A stretch of DNA of 64,000 nt from Fusibacter sp. 3D3 (GTDB lineage: Bacteria; Bacillota; Clostridia; Peptostreptococcales; Acidaminobacteraceae). Each line of letters starts with the position of its first letter. Positions within the stretch are counted from its first letter, which is position 1. The translations under genes were made by a program, and so were the position numbers. The DNA lies in the NCBI RefSeq assembly GCF_001748365.1, contig NZ_BDHH01000010.1, positions 124,001-188,000 on the forward strand, given 5' to 3'. Under the pieces are notes generated by a model. The model did no database searches and was not told the origin of the DNA. It saw nothing but the letters and a program-made list of their open reading frames with translations. Below, in pieces: positions 26,057 through 34,711 of this stretch.

Positions 26057-27967
26057 ATGTCTCATAATTTTATAGTGAAAGACCACATTAAAGAGCAACT
26101 CAAAAAATTACCTCATAACCCCGGTGTTTACATCATGAAGGACCATGAGGGCGAAATTATATATGTTGGTAAGTCCAAAAATCTCAAAAATCGTGTGAGT
26201 TCGTATTTTAGAGGGTTTAATGCACATATGCCTAAAGTTCAGACTATGGTCATCAATATCGCGGAGTTCGAATACTTTATTACAGACAATGAAGTTGAAG
26301 CGCTGATTCTTGAAGCCAATTTGATCAAAAAACATCTCCCGAGATTTAATATCCTTCTAAAAGACGATAAAATGTATCCCTTTATCCTCGTCACTGTGGA
26401 AGAAGAGTTTCCAAGAGTACTGATGACGCGCAATTATTCTGGTAAGGGTAAACACTTTGGACCTTACGTGAGTACAGATCAAGTACGCAAAACACTTGAG
26501 GTCATTCAAACCATTTTTCCGCTCAGAGAGTGTAGCAAGAAGATCACAAGTAAAATAGACAGACCCTGCCTTAATTTTCATATTGGAAGATGTGCAGGGG
26601 CCTGTAATCATGCAATTTCAAAGGAAGATTATAGGATGTATGTCAATCAAGTTCTGAGATTTTTAAATGGTGATAGAGACTGGCTTATGAGTGACTTAAA
26701 GCAGCAGATGCTTAAGGCAGCAGAACTTTTGAATTTTGAAATTGCAGCAGAGATTCGCGATAAAATCAACGCATTAGAGGCTTTAAATGAAAAGCAAAAG
26801 GCGATTCAAGCGAATGACAAAAATCAAGATTTTATTGCATTTTATAATTTTGAAGAGAGAACATGTGTCATGCTATTCCAAGTTAGAGGTGGAAAAATTG
26901 AAGGAAGAGAGTCTCATAATATATCAAATGCTCTAGGCATGAGTGCTTCGGATATTTTAACTTCCTTTATAACGCAGTATTATTCAGGCGCATTGATGAT
27001 CCCCAAAGAGATCTACTTATCTGATGAAATTGAAATGAAAGAACTCTATTCGGATTGGTTGACAAAGTTACTCGGAACGAAGGTTGAGATCCATATTCCA
27101 CAAAAGGGTGAAAAGAAAAAACTCATAGACTTGGTGAGTAAGAATGCCAAAGAGTATATCATAAAGTTTCAAGAGAAAATTGATAAGGAGATTAGGTTTA
27201 GAGAATCTGCCGAAAGTGAACTTAAGGATTTGTTGGGCATGCCGCAGAATATGAAACTTAGAAGACTTGAAGCGTATGACATCTCTAACACGTCAGGCGT
27301 ATATTCGGTCGGTAGCATGGTTGTCTTCGAAGCGGGTAAGAAGAAACGCAGTGATTATAGACGTTACAGAATTAAAACCATTGAAGGTGCTAATGATTAT
27401 GGGTCCATGCAAGAAGTGCTCTATCGCAGATTTAAACGAGGGCTGGAAGAGCAAAATTTTGCTTCTGAGAACGGCATTGGCGAAGGAAAATTCATACATT
27501 TTCCAGATGTGATCTTAATTGATGGTGGAAAGGGTCATGTGAATGCGGTCCAAGATGTGCTCACGGCACTGAAAATTGATATTCCCTGTGTGGGGATGGT
27601 TAAGGATGATTATCACAAAACTGAAGATTTGTATTATCATGGGGAAATCTGCGGTTTAAAGCAAAAAAACAATGCTTTTAAGCTTATATATGAGATTCAA
27701 GAAGAGGTGCATCGATTTGCAATCGAGTATCATAAATCATTGAGATCAAAAGAGATGACTTCATCTATTTTGGATGAGATTGTAGGGATTGGTGATAAAC
27801 GAAAAATTGCACTGTTGAAGCAATTTCATTCCATAGAAAATATGAGAGCTGCAACCGTGCTGGAACTTGAAAAAGTAGAGGGCATCCATAAAACGGTTGC
27901 ACAGAGTATTTATGACTATTTTCATACGAAAGACGCTGTTGAAAAGTCTGAAAATTCAGACGAGTAG
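26057..27967 (+). CDS. uvrC: Excinuclease ABC subunit C
   Basis: A 636-residue dual endonuclease that cuts on both sides of a lesion held by UvrB. The N-terminal GIY-YIG nuclease is visible as GVYIMKDHEGEIIYVGKS. The UVR motif lies near residue 215 (LNFEIAAEIRDKI), the RNase H-like 5'-incision domain contains LEAYDISNTSG and VILIDGGKGHVNA, and the C-terminus has helix-hairpin-helix motifs (IVGIGDKRKIALLK). The ATG with AAAGGA ten bases upstream is used. No LexA box is seen here, unlike uvrBA; a TATAAT lies 35 bp upstream without a good -35. Confidence 0.97.
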   Translation: MSHNFIVKDHIKEQLKKLPHNPGVYIMKDHEGEIIYVGKSKNLKNRVSSYFRGFNAHMPKVQTMVINIAEFEYFITDNEVEALILEANLIKKHLPRFNILLKDDKMYPFILVTVEEEFPRVLMTRNYSGKGKHFGPYVSTDQVRKTLEVIQTIFPLRECSKKITSKIDRPCLNFHIGRCAGACNHAISKEDYRMYVNQVLRFLNGDRDWLMSDLKQQMLKAAELLNFEIAAEIRDKINALEALNEKQKAIQANDKNQDFIAFYNFEERTCVMLFQVRGGKIEGRESHNISNALGMSASDILTSFITQYYSGALMIPKEIYLSDEIEMKELYSDWLTKLLGTKVEIHIPQKGEKKKLIDLVSKNAKEYIIKFQEKIDKEIRFRESAESELKDLLGMPQNMKLRRLEAYDISNTSGVYSVGSMVVFEAGKKKRSDYRRYRIKTIEGANDYGSMQEVLYRRFKRGLEEQNFASENGIGEGKFIHFPDVILIDGGKGHVNAVQDVLTALKIDIPCVGMVKDDYHKTEDLYYHGEICGLKQKNNAFKLIYEIQEEVHRFAIEYHKSLRSKEMTSSILDEIVGIGDKRKIALLKQFHSIENMRAATVLELEKVEGIHKTVAQSIYDYFHTKDAVEKSENSDE

Positions 27968-27990
27968 ATAAATCATTCACAAACCACAAC

Positions 27991-28027
27991 ACAATACCCC
28001 TGCATACGAGGGGTATTGTTATTTTAT
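27991..28027 (+). terminator. Intrinsic terminator after uvrC
   Basis: ACAATACCCC pairs with GGGGTATTGT (10 bp, perfect) and is followed by TATTTTAT. Confidence 0.82.
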
Positions 28028-28114
28028 CAAATCAAAATTTGTACAAAAAGAACACAATAGAAGTGCAAAAAATGCTGCGAAGATTAACAGTAAAACATAA
28101 TCTTGGTAAATTTT

Positions 28115-28130
28115 GCGAAAATATTTTCGC
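28115..28130. promoter_or_regulatory. Perfect 16-bp palindrome upstream of hyd operon
   Basis: GCGAAAATATTTTCGC is a perfect palindrome in the AT-rich gap between uvrC and the hydrogenase operon, about 80 bp before the putative promoter. It could be an operator; no named regulator is assigned. Confidence 0.35.
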
Positions 28131-28209
28131 CTATAGATGTTTAAATTTCAACAAAAAATGGGCTTAAAATATTACAAAAAATTAGAGAGAGTGAATGCTT
28201 ACTTTTGTG

Positions 28210-28238
28210 TATACATTATAATCATTCTATGTTATAAT
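28210..28238 (+). promoter_or_regulatory. Putative promoter of the hydrogenase operon
   Basis: TATACA and TATAAT are separated by 17 bp. The -35 is weak (4 of 6), which would suit a regulated promoter. The Rex-like site begins 12 bp after the -10. A long leader of about 115 bp follows and contains a CCTAGTA/TACTAGG hairpin. Confidence 0.5.
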
Positions 28239-28250
28239 CTATTCGAATAT

Positions 28251-28268
28251 AGGTTAAGAAATTAACAA
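28251..28268 (+). promoter_or_regulatory. Rex-like redox operator (hyd operon)
   Basis: AGGTTAAGAAATTAACAA matches the clostridial Rex consensus TTGTTAANNNNTTAACAA at 12 of 14 defined positions, with a perfect right half. Rex releases DNA when NADH is high, so the site would couple hydrogenase expression to excess reductant. Assignment rests on the motif and on the gene content. Confidence 0.6.
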
Positions 28269-28360
28269 ACAGCTTTAAACCTAGTAAATTACTAGGGATT
28301 GGACGGTTCGGGTTATGTTCGAGCTCAGTCGAATGTACGAAGTATAAGGAGGAACAATTA

Positions 28361-28840
28361 ATGGCCAAAGACTTTTTAACAGAAGAAAATTTTGCGAAGC
28401 TTGATAGGGTTATTGAAGCGCACAAAGATATGCAAGGCCCTTTAATGCCTATTTTACATGAAGCGCAACACATTTTCGGTGCAATTCCTATGGAAGTACA
28501 AAAAGTAATTTCTGAAAAATTACATGTACCTTTAGCTGAAATTTATGGCGTTGTTACATTCTATTCACAATTCACGTTAGAGCCTAAAGGCGAGTACTTA
28601 ATTGGTATATGCCTTGGAACTGCATGCTATGTTAGAGGTGCACAGAGTATAATTGATAAAGTAGTTGAACTCACAGGTGTAACTGTTGGTAAAACTTCTG
28701 CCGATGGAAAATTCTCATTAGAAGCGACAAGATGTATTGGTGCTTGTGGACTTGCTCCGGTATTAACAGTTAATGAAGACGTTTATGGAAGACTCGTACT
28801 TGAAGATATTCCAGGCATTATGGCGAAATATCAAGGTTAG
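28361..28840 (+). CDS. hydC: Bifurcating [FeFe]-hydrogenase subunit HydC (NuoE-like)
   Basis: A 159-residue thioredoxin-fold [2Fe-2S] protein of the NuoE/24-kDa family. The four cluster cysteines are in GICLGTAC (CxxxxC) and RCIGACGLAP (CxxxC). The N-terminal helix bundle (VIEAHKDMQGPLMPILHEAQ) and GVVTFYSQF are typical. In HydABC complexes this subunit helps pass electrons between NADH at the HydB flavin and the hydrogenase. AAGGAGG lies 8 bp before the ATG. It is the first gene of a four-gene operon with matching subunits, so a complex I origin is ruled out. Confidence 0.93.
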   Translation: MAKDFLTEENFAKLDRVIEAHKDMQGPLMPILHEAQHIFGAIPMEVQKVISEKLHVPLAEIYGVVTFYSQFTLEPKGEYLIGICLGTACYVRGAQSIIDKVVELTGVTVGKTSADGKFSLEATRCIGACGLAPVLTVNEDVYGRLVLEDIPGIMAKYQG

Positions 28841-28857
28841 ACTTAGGAGGAATAAGA

Positions 28858-29223
28858 ATGAAATCTTTAGCTGAACTTGCAAAAATCAGAGAAGAAGCTC
28901 TCAAAAGAGTTGACTTAAGAACAGATAGAAAAGGGACAAGAATTGTAGTAGGAATGGCAACTTGCGGTATTTCTGCAGGTGCAAGACCTGTACTTGCAGC
29001 ATTAATGGATGAAGCTCAAAAAAGAGGCCTTAAAGATATTGAAATTACTCAAACGGGTTGTGTTGGGGTTTGTAGATTAGAGCCAATGATCGATGTGTAC
29101 AAAGAAGGCGAAGAAAAAGTAACTTATGTTGAATTAACAGAAGAGAAGGCAAGAAGAATCATTGCTGAGCACATTGTTAATGGCAATATTGTTATGGAGT
29201 ACACTATCGGGGCTGCTGAATAA
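28858..29223 (+). CDS. [2Fe-2S] thioredoxin-like ferredoxin of the hyd operon
   Basis: A 121-residue protein with a thioredoxin-like [2Fe-2S] fold. The C-terminal cysteine pair is clear in TGCVGVCRLEP; the first part (GMATCGISAGARPVLAAL) keeps only one of the two usual N-terminal cysteines, so the cluster may be incompletely ligated. Homologues of this size sit between hydC and hydB in many Clostridia. It starts 18 bp after hydC with AGGAGG. It probably supports assembly or electron transfer in the complex; the exact role is unknown. Confidence 0.8.
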   Translation: MKSLAELAKIREEALKRVDLRTDRKGTRIVVGMATCGISAGARPVLAALMDEAQKRGLKDIEITQTGCVGVCRLEPMIDVYKEGEEKVTYVELTEEKARRIIAEHIVNGNIVMEYTIGAAE

Positions 29224-29254
29224 GAACCAATAATCAATTTGAGGAGGTAAATAA

Positions 29255-31051
29255 ATGGATTTTTATAGATCACACGTACTTGTATGTGGCGGAACTGGAT
29301 GTACATCTTCAGGTGCAGTGTCAATTGAAGAAATGTTCAATACTCAATTACAAGCAAAAGGGTTAGAAAAAGAAGTTAAAGTTGTAAGAACTGGATGTTT
29401 CGGACTTTGTGAAGCAGGTCCAATCTGTATCGTTTATCCAGAGGGTTCATTCTACTCAAGAGTTGAACTTAAAGACGTTGAAAGAATTGTAGATGAACAT
29501 TTATTAAAAGGTAGAATTGTTAAAGATTTATTATTCGTTGACAAAGCTGCAAATGTGACTGACATAGCAACATCGATCAATGATGTTACTTTCTATAAAA
29601 AACAAAAAAGAGTTGTTTTAAGAAACTGTGGTGTTATCAATCCAGAAGTCATCGAAGAGTATATTGCTTTTGATGGTTACAAAGCACTTGGTAAAGCACT
29701 TACAGAAATGACGCCAACAGATGTTGTAAACATTATGAAAAAATCAGGTCTTCGTGGCCGTGGTGGTGGTGGATTCCCAACAGGTCTTAAATGGGAGTTC
29801 ACTCAAAAAGCTGTAGGCGACATCAAGTATGTAGCTTGTAATGCTGATGAGGGAGATCCAGGTGCATTCATGGACAGATCTGTTCTTGAAGGCGATCCAC
29901 ATGCTATTATCGAAGCAATGGCAATTGCAGGTTACGCAATTGGCGCTGAAAAAGGTTATGTATATATCAGAGCTGAATATCCAATCGCTGTTAAGCGTTT
30001 AGGTATCGCTATTGGTCAAGCTAAAGAGCTGGGGCTTTTAGGACAAGATATCTTTGGCACAGGTTTCAATTTTGATCTTGAAATCAGACTTGGAGCTGGC
30101 GCATTCGTTTGTGGTGAAGAAACTGCATTAATCGCTTCTATTGAAGGCGAAAGAGGCATGCCTAGACCAAAACCACCATTTCCAGCTCAAAAAGGAATCT
30201 TTGGCAAACCAACATTGATCAACAACGTTGAGACTTATGCTGTGGTTGCTCAAATCATCTTAAACGGTGCTGAATGGTTTACTGCAATGGGCACTGAAAA
30301 ATCTCCAGGAACAAAAGTATTTGCACTTGGTGGTAAGATTAACAATACAGGTCTTGTTGAAATTCCAATGGGTACTCCACTTAGAGAAGTTATCTATGAT
30401 ATCGGTGGCGGTATTCCGAACGGTAAAGCTTTCAAAGCGGTTCAAACCGGCGGACCATCAGGTGGCTGTATTACTGCAGAACATTTGGATACTAAAATAG
30501 ATTTCGACACGTTAACAGCTCTTGGCTCTATGATGGGTTCAGGCGGTATGATCGTTGTTGATGAAGACAACTGTATGGTTGACTTTGCAAGATTCTTCCT
30601 CGACTTTACAGTGGATGAGTCTTGTGGGAAATGTGTGCCTTGTCGTGAAGGTACTAAAAGAATGCTTGAAATTTTGAACAAAATCACTTCTGGTACTGGA
30701 ACACTCAAAGATTTAGATACTTTAGAAGAGTTAGCTTACGCGATTAAAGACTCTGCACTTTGTGGCCTTGGCCAAACCGCTCCAAACCCAGTATTATCGA
30801 CTATGAAATATTTCAGAGACGAATATCTTGCACATGTTGTGGATAAAAAATGCCCAGCAGGCATGTGTAAAGATTTATTGCAAGTTGTAATTGGTGACGG
30901 ATGTATTGGCTGTACAGCATGTAAACGTGTTTGTCCAGTTGATGCAATCACAGGAGAAGTTAAGGGTGTCCATGTTATTGATCAAAGCAAATGTATCAAA
31001 TGTGGTGCTTGTATTCCTAAATGTCCTAAGAAAGTAATTGTTAAACAATAA
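29255..31051 (+). CDS. hydB: Bifurcating [FeFe]-hydrogenase subunit HydB (NuoF-like, flavin)
   Basis: A 598-residue NADH-binding flavoprotein. The N-terminal 110 residues are a [2Fe-2S] thioredoxin-like domain (VCGGTGCTSSG, TGCFGLCEAGP). The NuoF core binds FMN and NADH (GLRGRGGGGFPTGLKWEF, CNADEGDPGAFMDR), with an SLBB region and a [4Fe-4S] site (SCGKCVPCREGT). The C-terminus carries two ferredoxin-type [4Fe-4S] motifs (CIGCTACKRVCP, CIKCGACIPKCP). In bifurcating hydrogenases this subunit is the site where electrons from NADH and reduced ferredoxin are combined for H2 formation, or split in reverse. AGGAGG precedes the ATG. Confidence 0.95.
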   Translation: MDFYRSHVLVCGGTGCTSSGAVSIEEMFNTQLQAKGLEKEVKVVRTGCFGLCEAGPICIVYPEGSFYSRVELKDVERIVDEHLLKGRIVKDLLFVDKAANVTDIATSINDVTFYKKQKRVVLRNCGVINPEVIEEYIAFDGYKALGKALTEMTPTDVVNIMKKSGLRGRGGGGFPTGLKWEFTQKAVGDIKYVACNADEGDPGAFMDRSVLEGDPHAIIEAMAIAGYAIGAEKGYVYIRAEYPIAVKRLGIAIGQAKELGLLGQDIFGTGFNFDLEIRLGAGAFVCGEETALIASIEGERGMPRPKPPFPAQKGIFGKPTLINNVETYAVVAQIILNGAEWFTAMGTEKSPGTKVFALGGKINNTGLVEIPMGTPLREVIYDIGGGIPNGKAFKAVQTGGPSGGCITAEHLDTKIDFDTLTALGSMMGSGGMIVVDEDNCMVDFARFFLDFTVDESCGKCVPCREGTKRMLEILNKITSGTGTLKDLDTLEELAYAIKDSALCGLGQTAPNPVLSTMKYFRDEYLAHVVDKKCPAGMCKDLLQVVIGDGCIGCTACKRVCPVDAITGEVKGVHVIDQSKCIKCGACIPKCPKKVIVKQ

Positions 31052-31100
31052 TTCAGACTTTTGACGTTTAATGAGATTATAAGAAAGAGGTGTACAAATC

Positions 31101-32852
31101 GTGAGTAATGTATCTTTAATTATAAATGGCGCGAACTACGAAGTGCCAAGCAATTTAACTGTTTTAGAAGCAGCTAGAACTGTGGGCATTGACATTCCAA
31201 CATTATGCTTTTTAAAAGACATCAATGAAGTGGGTGCATGTAGAGTATGTGTGGTTGAGGTAGAAGGTGCAAGAGCACTTCAAGCTTCGTGTGTATTACC
31301 TGTTAGAGATGGCATGGTCGTAAACACAAATACAGGTAGAGTTAGAAATGCAAGAAAAAATACGGTTGAGTTACTTTTAGCGAACCACAACAGAGAGTGT
31401 ACAACTTGCGTCAGAAGCAAGAACTGTGAATTACAATCGGTATCAGAAGAATTAGGCATTAGAGACATTCGTTTCGAAGGCGCTAAAAGAGAGCCAAAAT
31501 TTGATGACGCTTCGTACTCAATCGTAAGAGATTCAAGCAAATGTATCCTTTGTGGTCGTTGTGTAAGTGCTTGTAAAAATGTTCAAGGCATCGGCATCTT
31601 AGATTTCTTAAACAGGGGCTTCGAAACAACTGTAGGACCTGCATTTGAAATGAGCATGAATGATGCGCCATGTATCTACTGCGGACAATGTATGGTCGTT
31701 TGTCCAGTAGGCGCATTGACTGAGAAATCAGGCATTGATCGCGTTTGGAATGTACTCGAAGACAAATCTAAGCATGTCATCGTTCAATCTGCTCCAGCAG
31801 TAAGAGCGGCACTTGGTGAAGAATTTGGATACGAAATTGGCACTAATGTGACTGGTAAACTTGCAACAGCACTTAGAAAATTAGGCTTTGCTAAAGTATT
31901 TGATACCAACTGGGCAGCAGATGTTACAATCATGGAAGAAGGCACTGAATTATTAGGGCGTCTAAAAAATGGTGGTAAATTACCAATGATCACATCTTGT
32001 TCACCAGGTTGGGTAAGATATATCGAATTTAACTATCCTGATTTATTAGATCATTTATCTTCTTGTAAGTCACCGCAAAACATGTTCGGTGCACTTGCTA
32101 AGAGCTATTATGCGGATAAGCATGGCATCGATGCTAAAGATATCGTGGTTGTATCGGTAATGCCATGTACCTCTAAAAAGTCTGAAATTGAAAGACCAGA
32201 GCTTTCAGTTAATGGCTTGCAAGATGTGGATATTTCCATTACAACAAGAGAACTTGCTAGAATGATCAAAGAAGCTAGACTTGAGTTTGATAAACTTGAA
32301 GAAGGTACATTTGACGCATTTATGGGCGATTACTCAGGTGCTGGTGTTATCTTCGGTGCAACGGGTGGTGTTATGGAAGCTGCACTTAGAACTGTTGCTG
32401 ACGTCTTAACTGGCCAAGACCTTGAAAATGTAGATTACACTGCAGTTAGAGGGATTGAAGGGATCAAAGAAGCGACTGTAAATGTGGCTGGAACGGATAT
32501 TAAGATCGCTGTAGCACACAATACGACAAATGCAGGGATCTTACTCGATAAGATCAGAGCGGGTGAAGCAGATTACCATTTCATCGAAATCATGGCTTGC
32601 CCAGGTGGCTGTGTAAATGGTGGTGGACAGCCAATTCAACCTGCTAGCGTAAGAAATGTCATCGATATTAGAGCAGAAAGAGCGAAAGCACTTTACTCTG
32701 AAGATGCTTCTAAAGCGGTTAGAAAATCACACAAAAATCCAGAAATTAAGAAATTATACGATGAATACCTTGGTGAGCCTAACAGCCACAGAGCACATGA
32801 ATTGCTTCATACGCATTATTATGCAAGAGAGCAATATCCAATTAAGAAATAG
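31101..32852 (+). CDS. hydA: Bifurcating [FeFe]-hydrogenase catalytic subunit HydA
   Basis: A 583-residue catalytic subunit that makes or oxidises H2. The N-terminal [2Fe-2S] domain has CFLKDINEVGACRVC. A His/Cys3 [4Fe-4S] site follows (HNRECTTC), then two ferredoxin clusters (CILCGRCVSAC, CIYCGQCMVVCP), and the H-cluster domain with motifs TSCSPGW, MPCTSKK and MACPGGCVNGGG. The C-terminal small-subunit-like region ends in EPNSHRAHELLHTHYY. GTG is the start codon, with GAGG 11 bp upstream. Cluster content and operon partners fit the NADH/ferredoxin-dependent bifurcating type. Confidence 0.97.
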   Translation: MSNVSLIINGANYEVPSNLTVLEAARTVGIDIPTLCFLKDINEVGACRVCVVEVEGARALQASCVLPVRDGMVVNTNTGRVRNARKNTVELLLANHNRECTTCVRSKNCELQSVSEELGIRDIRFEGAKREPKFDDASYSIVRDSSKCILCGRCVSACKNVQGIGILDFLNRGFETTVGPAFEMSMNDAPCIYCGQCMVVCPVGALTEKSGIDRVWNVLEDKSKHVIVQSAPAVRAALGEEFGYEIGTNVTGKLATALRKLGFAKVFDTNWAADVTIMEEGTELLGRLKNGGKLPMITSCSPGWVRYIEFNYPDLLDHLSSCKSPQNMFGALAKSYYADKHGIDAKDIVVVSVMPCTSKKSEIERPELSVNGLQDVDISITTRELARMIKEARLEFDKLEEGTFDAFMGDYSGAGVIFGATGGVMEAALRTVADVLTGQDLENVDYTAVRGIEGIKEATVNVAGTDIKIAVAHNTTNAGILLDKIRAGEADYHFIEIMACPGGCVNGGGQPIQPASVRNVIDIRAERAKALYSEDASKAVRKSHKNPEIKKLYDEYLGEPNSHRAHELLHTHYYAREQYPIKK

Positions 32853-32868
32853 GTTAAACTCTATACTG

Positions 32869-32903
32869 AGCGCTGGCGATTATAAAATCGCCAGTGCTTT
32901 TTA
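32869..32903 (+). terminator. Intrinsic terminator after hydA
   Basis: AGCGCTGGCGAT pairs with ATCGCCAGTGCT (12 bp, one G-T) around TATAAA, followed by TTTTT. Confidence 0.88.
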
Positions 32904-33029
32904 ATGTTCAGAAAATTTAAATTCTTGCACATAGAAATTGAGATTGTTTAGAAAAAAGAAATATAGTATGTTAAAATAAAGTAGTCAGTTTAGATTCTGA
33001 TAAAAATCATTTAAGGAATGGAGCATTAT

Positions 33030-33704
33030 ATGTCAGGAAAGATATTTGTCGTTGATGGCTGTGATTCATCTGGTAAAGAAACACAGGCAAAAATATTGTA
33101 TAAAAGGCTTTCAGAAGAAGGTTATAAAGTAAGACTGTTGTCTTTTCCAAATTATCAAAGCGATGCATCCGCACTCGTAAAAATGTATCTAAATGGAGAA
33201 TTTGGTGAAAATGCAGATGATGTGGATTCTTATGTGGCCTCTTCATTTTATGCAGTAGATCGATATGCATCTTATATGACCGATTGGAAATCTTTTTATA
33301 AAGAGGAGGGCATACTCATATGTGATCGTTATACAACATCCAATATGGTCCATCAGGCATCTAAAATAGAAGATTTGACTGAAAAAGAAGTTTTTCTAGA
33401 GTGGTTATCTAACCTAGAATACGGAATCTATAAACTACCAGTACCAAATGAAATTTTATTTTTGGATATGCCACCTGAAGCGGCTCAAATGTTAATGGCA
33501 GATCGAAAAAATAAAATCACGGGTGAAATTAAAAAGGACATTCATGAAAAAGATGCTGAATATTTAAAGAGATCTTATTACAATGCCATTTATGTGGCTC
33601 AAAAAATGAATTGGCATACCATAAATTGTATATCAGAAGGTCAAGTTAAATCGATTGAAGCCATATCAGATGAAATATACAAATTGATCAAAGGAAAACT
33701 TTAA
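33030..33704 (+). CDS. tmk: Thymidylate kinase-like deoxynucleotide kinase
   Basis: A 224-residue P-loop kinase of the thymidylate kinase family, which phosphorylates dTMP to dTDP. The P-loop is DGCDSSGKETQ, with Glu where most family members have Thr. DRYTTSNMVHQ is the dTMP-binding DRY motif, and LDMPPEAAQML with a LID-like segment follows. The ATG after GGAGCATTAT is preferred; an upstream in-frame ATG lies only one base from the AAGGA motif. The gene stands alone between the hydrogenase operon terminator and the sensory operon promoter. A related deoxynucleoside kinase is possible given the altered P-loop. Confidence 0.85.
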   Translation: MSGKIFVVDGCDSSGKETQAKILYKRLSEEGYKVRLLSFPNYQSDASALVKMYLNGEFGENADDVDSYVASSFYAVDRYASYMTDWKSFYKEEGILICDRYTTSNMVHQASKIEDLTEKEVFLEWLSNLEYGIYKLPVPNEILFLDMPPEAAQMLMADRKNKITGEIKKDIHEKDAEYLKRSYYNAIYVAQKMNWHTINCISEGQVKSIEAISDEIYKLIKGKL

Positions 33705-33780
33705 ATCAATTGAAAACACACATAAAATAAAGAATGTCGCAGCAATTTTGAAACAGTTCAAAAGACCTGAATAAAACAAA

Positions 33781-33809
33781 TTGAAGTCTTTTTATAAAGG
33801 TGATATAAT
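33781..33809 (+). promoter_or_regulatory. Sigma-A promoter of the sensory hydrogenase operon
   Basis: TTGAAG and TATAAT are separated by exactly 17 bp, about 75 bp before the first DRTGG gene. Confidence 0.78.
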
Positions 33810-33820
33810 GTATTTGACAA

Positions 33821-33838
33821 TTGTTAAATAATTAACCC
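33821..33838 (+). promoter_or_regulatory. Rex-like redox operator (sensory operon)
   Basis: TTGTTAAATAATTAACCC matches TTGTTAANNNNTTAACAA at 12 of 14 defined positions, with a perfect left half. It starts 11 bp after the -10, covering the expected transcription start region. It mirrors the site found ahead of hydCBA. Confidence 0.6.
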
Positions 33839-33883
33839 TTTTGATAAAGTGTTAATGAATTGATCCTTAACAGGGAGGCAATC

Positions 33884-34231
33884 ATGCAGTTAAAATATAT
33901 TATGGAACTCATTGAAGCGGATGTAGTGGCTCATAAGAGTGGCGTTGAATATGATGTTCAAACCGCCTTTGGCTCGGACCTCATGAGTGATGTACTTGCG
34001 TATGTTGAAGAAGATACTCTTTTAATTACAGGTCTTACCAATCAACAAGTGATCAGAACTGCAGAAATGCTTGATTTAAAAGCAATATTGTTTGTGCGTG
34101 GGAAGATCCCTTGTTCTGAGGTTATTAATTTGGCTGAAGAAAAGCAGATTGTTTTGATGACAACGAAGCAGAGTTTATTTAACGTATCTGGCGTTTTATA
34201 TCAACATGGTCTAAGCGGCATCAAATTATAA
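33884..34231 (+). CDS. DRTGG-domain protein 1
   Basis: A 115-residue single-domain protein of the DRTGG type, an alpha/beta fold found alone or next to CBS and phosphotransacetylase domains and thought to bind a small ligand. The pattern ELIEADVVAHKSGVEYDV, then DTLLITGLTNQQVIRTAEML and ILFVRGKIPCSEVINLAEEK, matches that family. AGGGAGGC precedes the ATG. It is the first gene of a six-gene run with a putative H2 sensor and two ATP-binding kinase-like proteins; a second DRTGG gene lies further on. Its ligand is unknown. Confidence 0.75.
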   Translation: MQLKYIMELIEADVVAHKSGVEYDVQTAFGSDLMSDVLAYVEEDTLLITGLTNQQVIRTAEMLDLKAILFVRGKIPCSEVINLAEEKQIVLMTTKQSLFNVSGVLYQHGLSGIKL

Positions 34232-34241
34232 GGGTGATGCT

Positions 34242-34688
34242 ATGAAGAAATATGAAAAAAATGAAAGTAATGTTGCTATGCGATTAAATTATCGTGTGGA
34301 AAAAGATGATTTTTCCAGAGCGGGAGAAGCTTCTAGTCAGATTAAAAAAGTTTTAAGACAGCTTGGCATTGACCCCAATATTTTAAGAAGACTCGCCATA
34401 GCCACCTATGAAGCAGAAATTAACCTCGTTATTCACTCTGATGGGGGTGGCATAGAGGTTTTTATAAAGCCAGACTGTGTTGAACTTTATGTTGAAGACT
34501 GTGGTCCTGGGATTGAAAATGTTCAACTTGCAATGACACAAGGCTATTCTACTGCAGATACAACTGCAAGGGAAATGGGATTTGGTGCAGGTATGGGACT
34601 CCCCAATATGGAAAAAGTCGCTGATGATTTTACCATTGAGTCGCAACTTGGTGAAGGCACAAAGATCAAAATGGTGGTTTATTATTAA
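34242..34688 (+). CDS. RsbT/RsbW-like ATP-binding anti-sigma-type kinase
   Basis: A 148-residue GHKL ATPase domain without other modules, similar to the RsbT/SpoIIAB anti-sigma kinases. The N box (LAIATYEAEINLVIHSDGG), G1 box (LYVEDCGPGIENV) and G2 box (GFGAGMGLPNM) are visible. Such proteins phosphorylate a partner or sequester it. It starts 10 bp after the DRTGG gene, and the sensory hydrogenase starts 23 bp after it. A working hypothesis is that the redox state of that hydrogenase controls this kinase; direct evidence is lacking. Confidence 0.85.
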   Translation: MKKYEKNESNVAMRLNYRVEKDDFSRAGEASSQIKKVLRQLGIDPNILRRLAIATYEAEINLVIHSDGGGIEVFIKPDCVELYVEDCGPGIENVQLAMTQGYSTADTTAREMGFGAGMGLPNMEKVADDFTIESQLGEGTKIKMVVYY

Positions 34689-34711
34689 CGAAGGATTAGA
34701 TGGAGGCATAG

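Noticed and set aside
28278-28355. Riboswitch in the hydrogenase operon leader
   Set aside because: A CCTAGTA/TACTAGG hairpin and TTCGA repeats are present, but there is no terminator or sequestered binding site and no match to a class I know.
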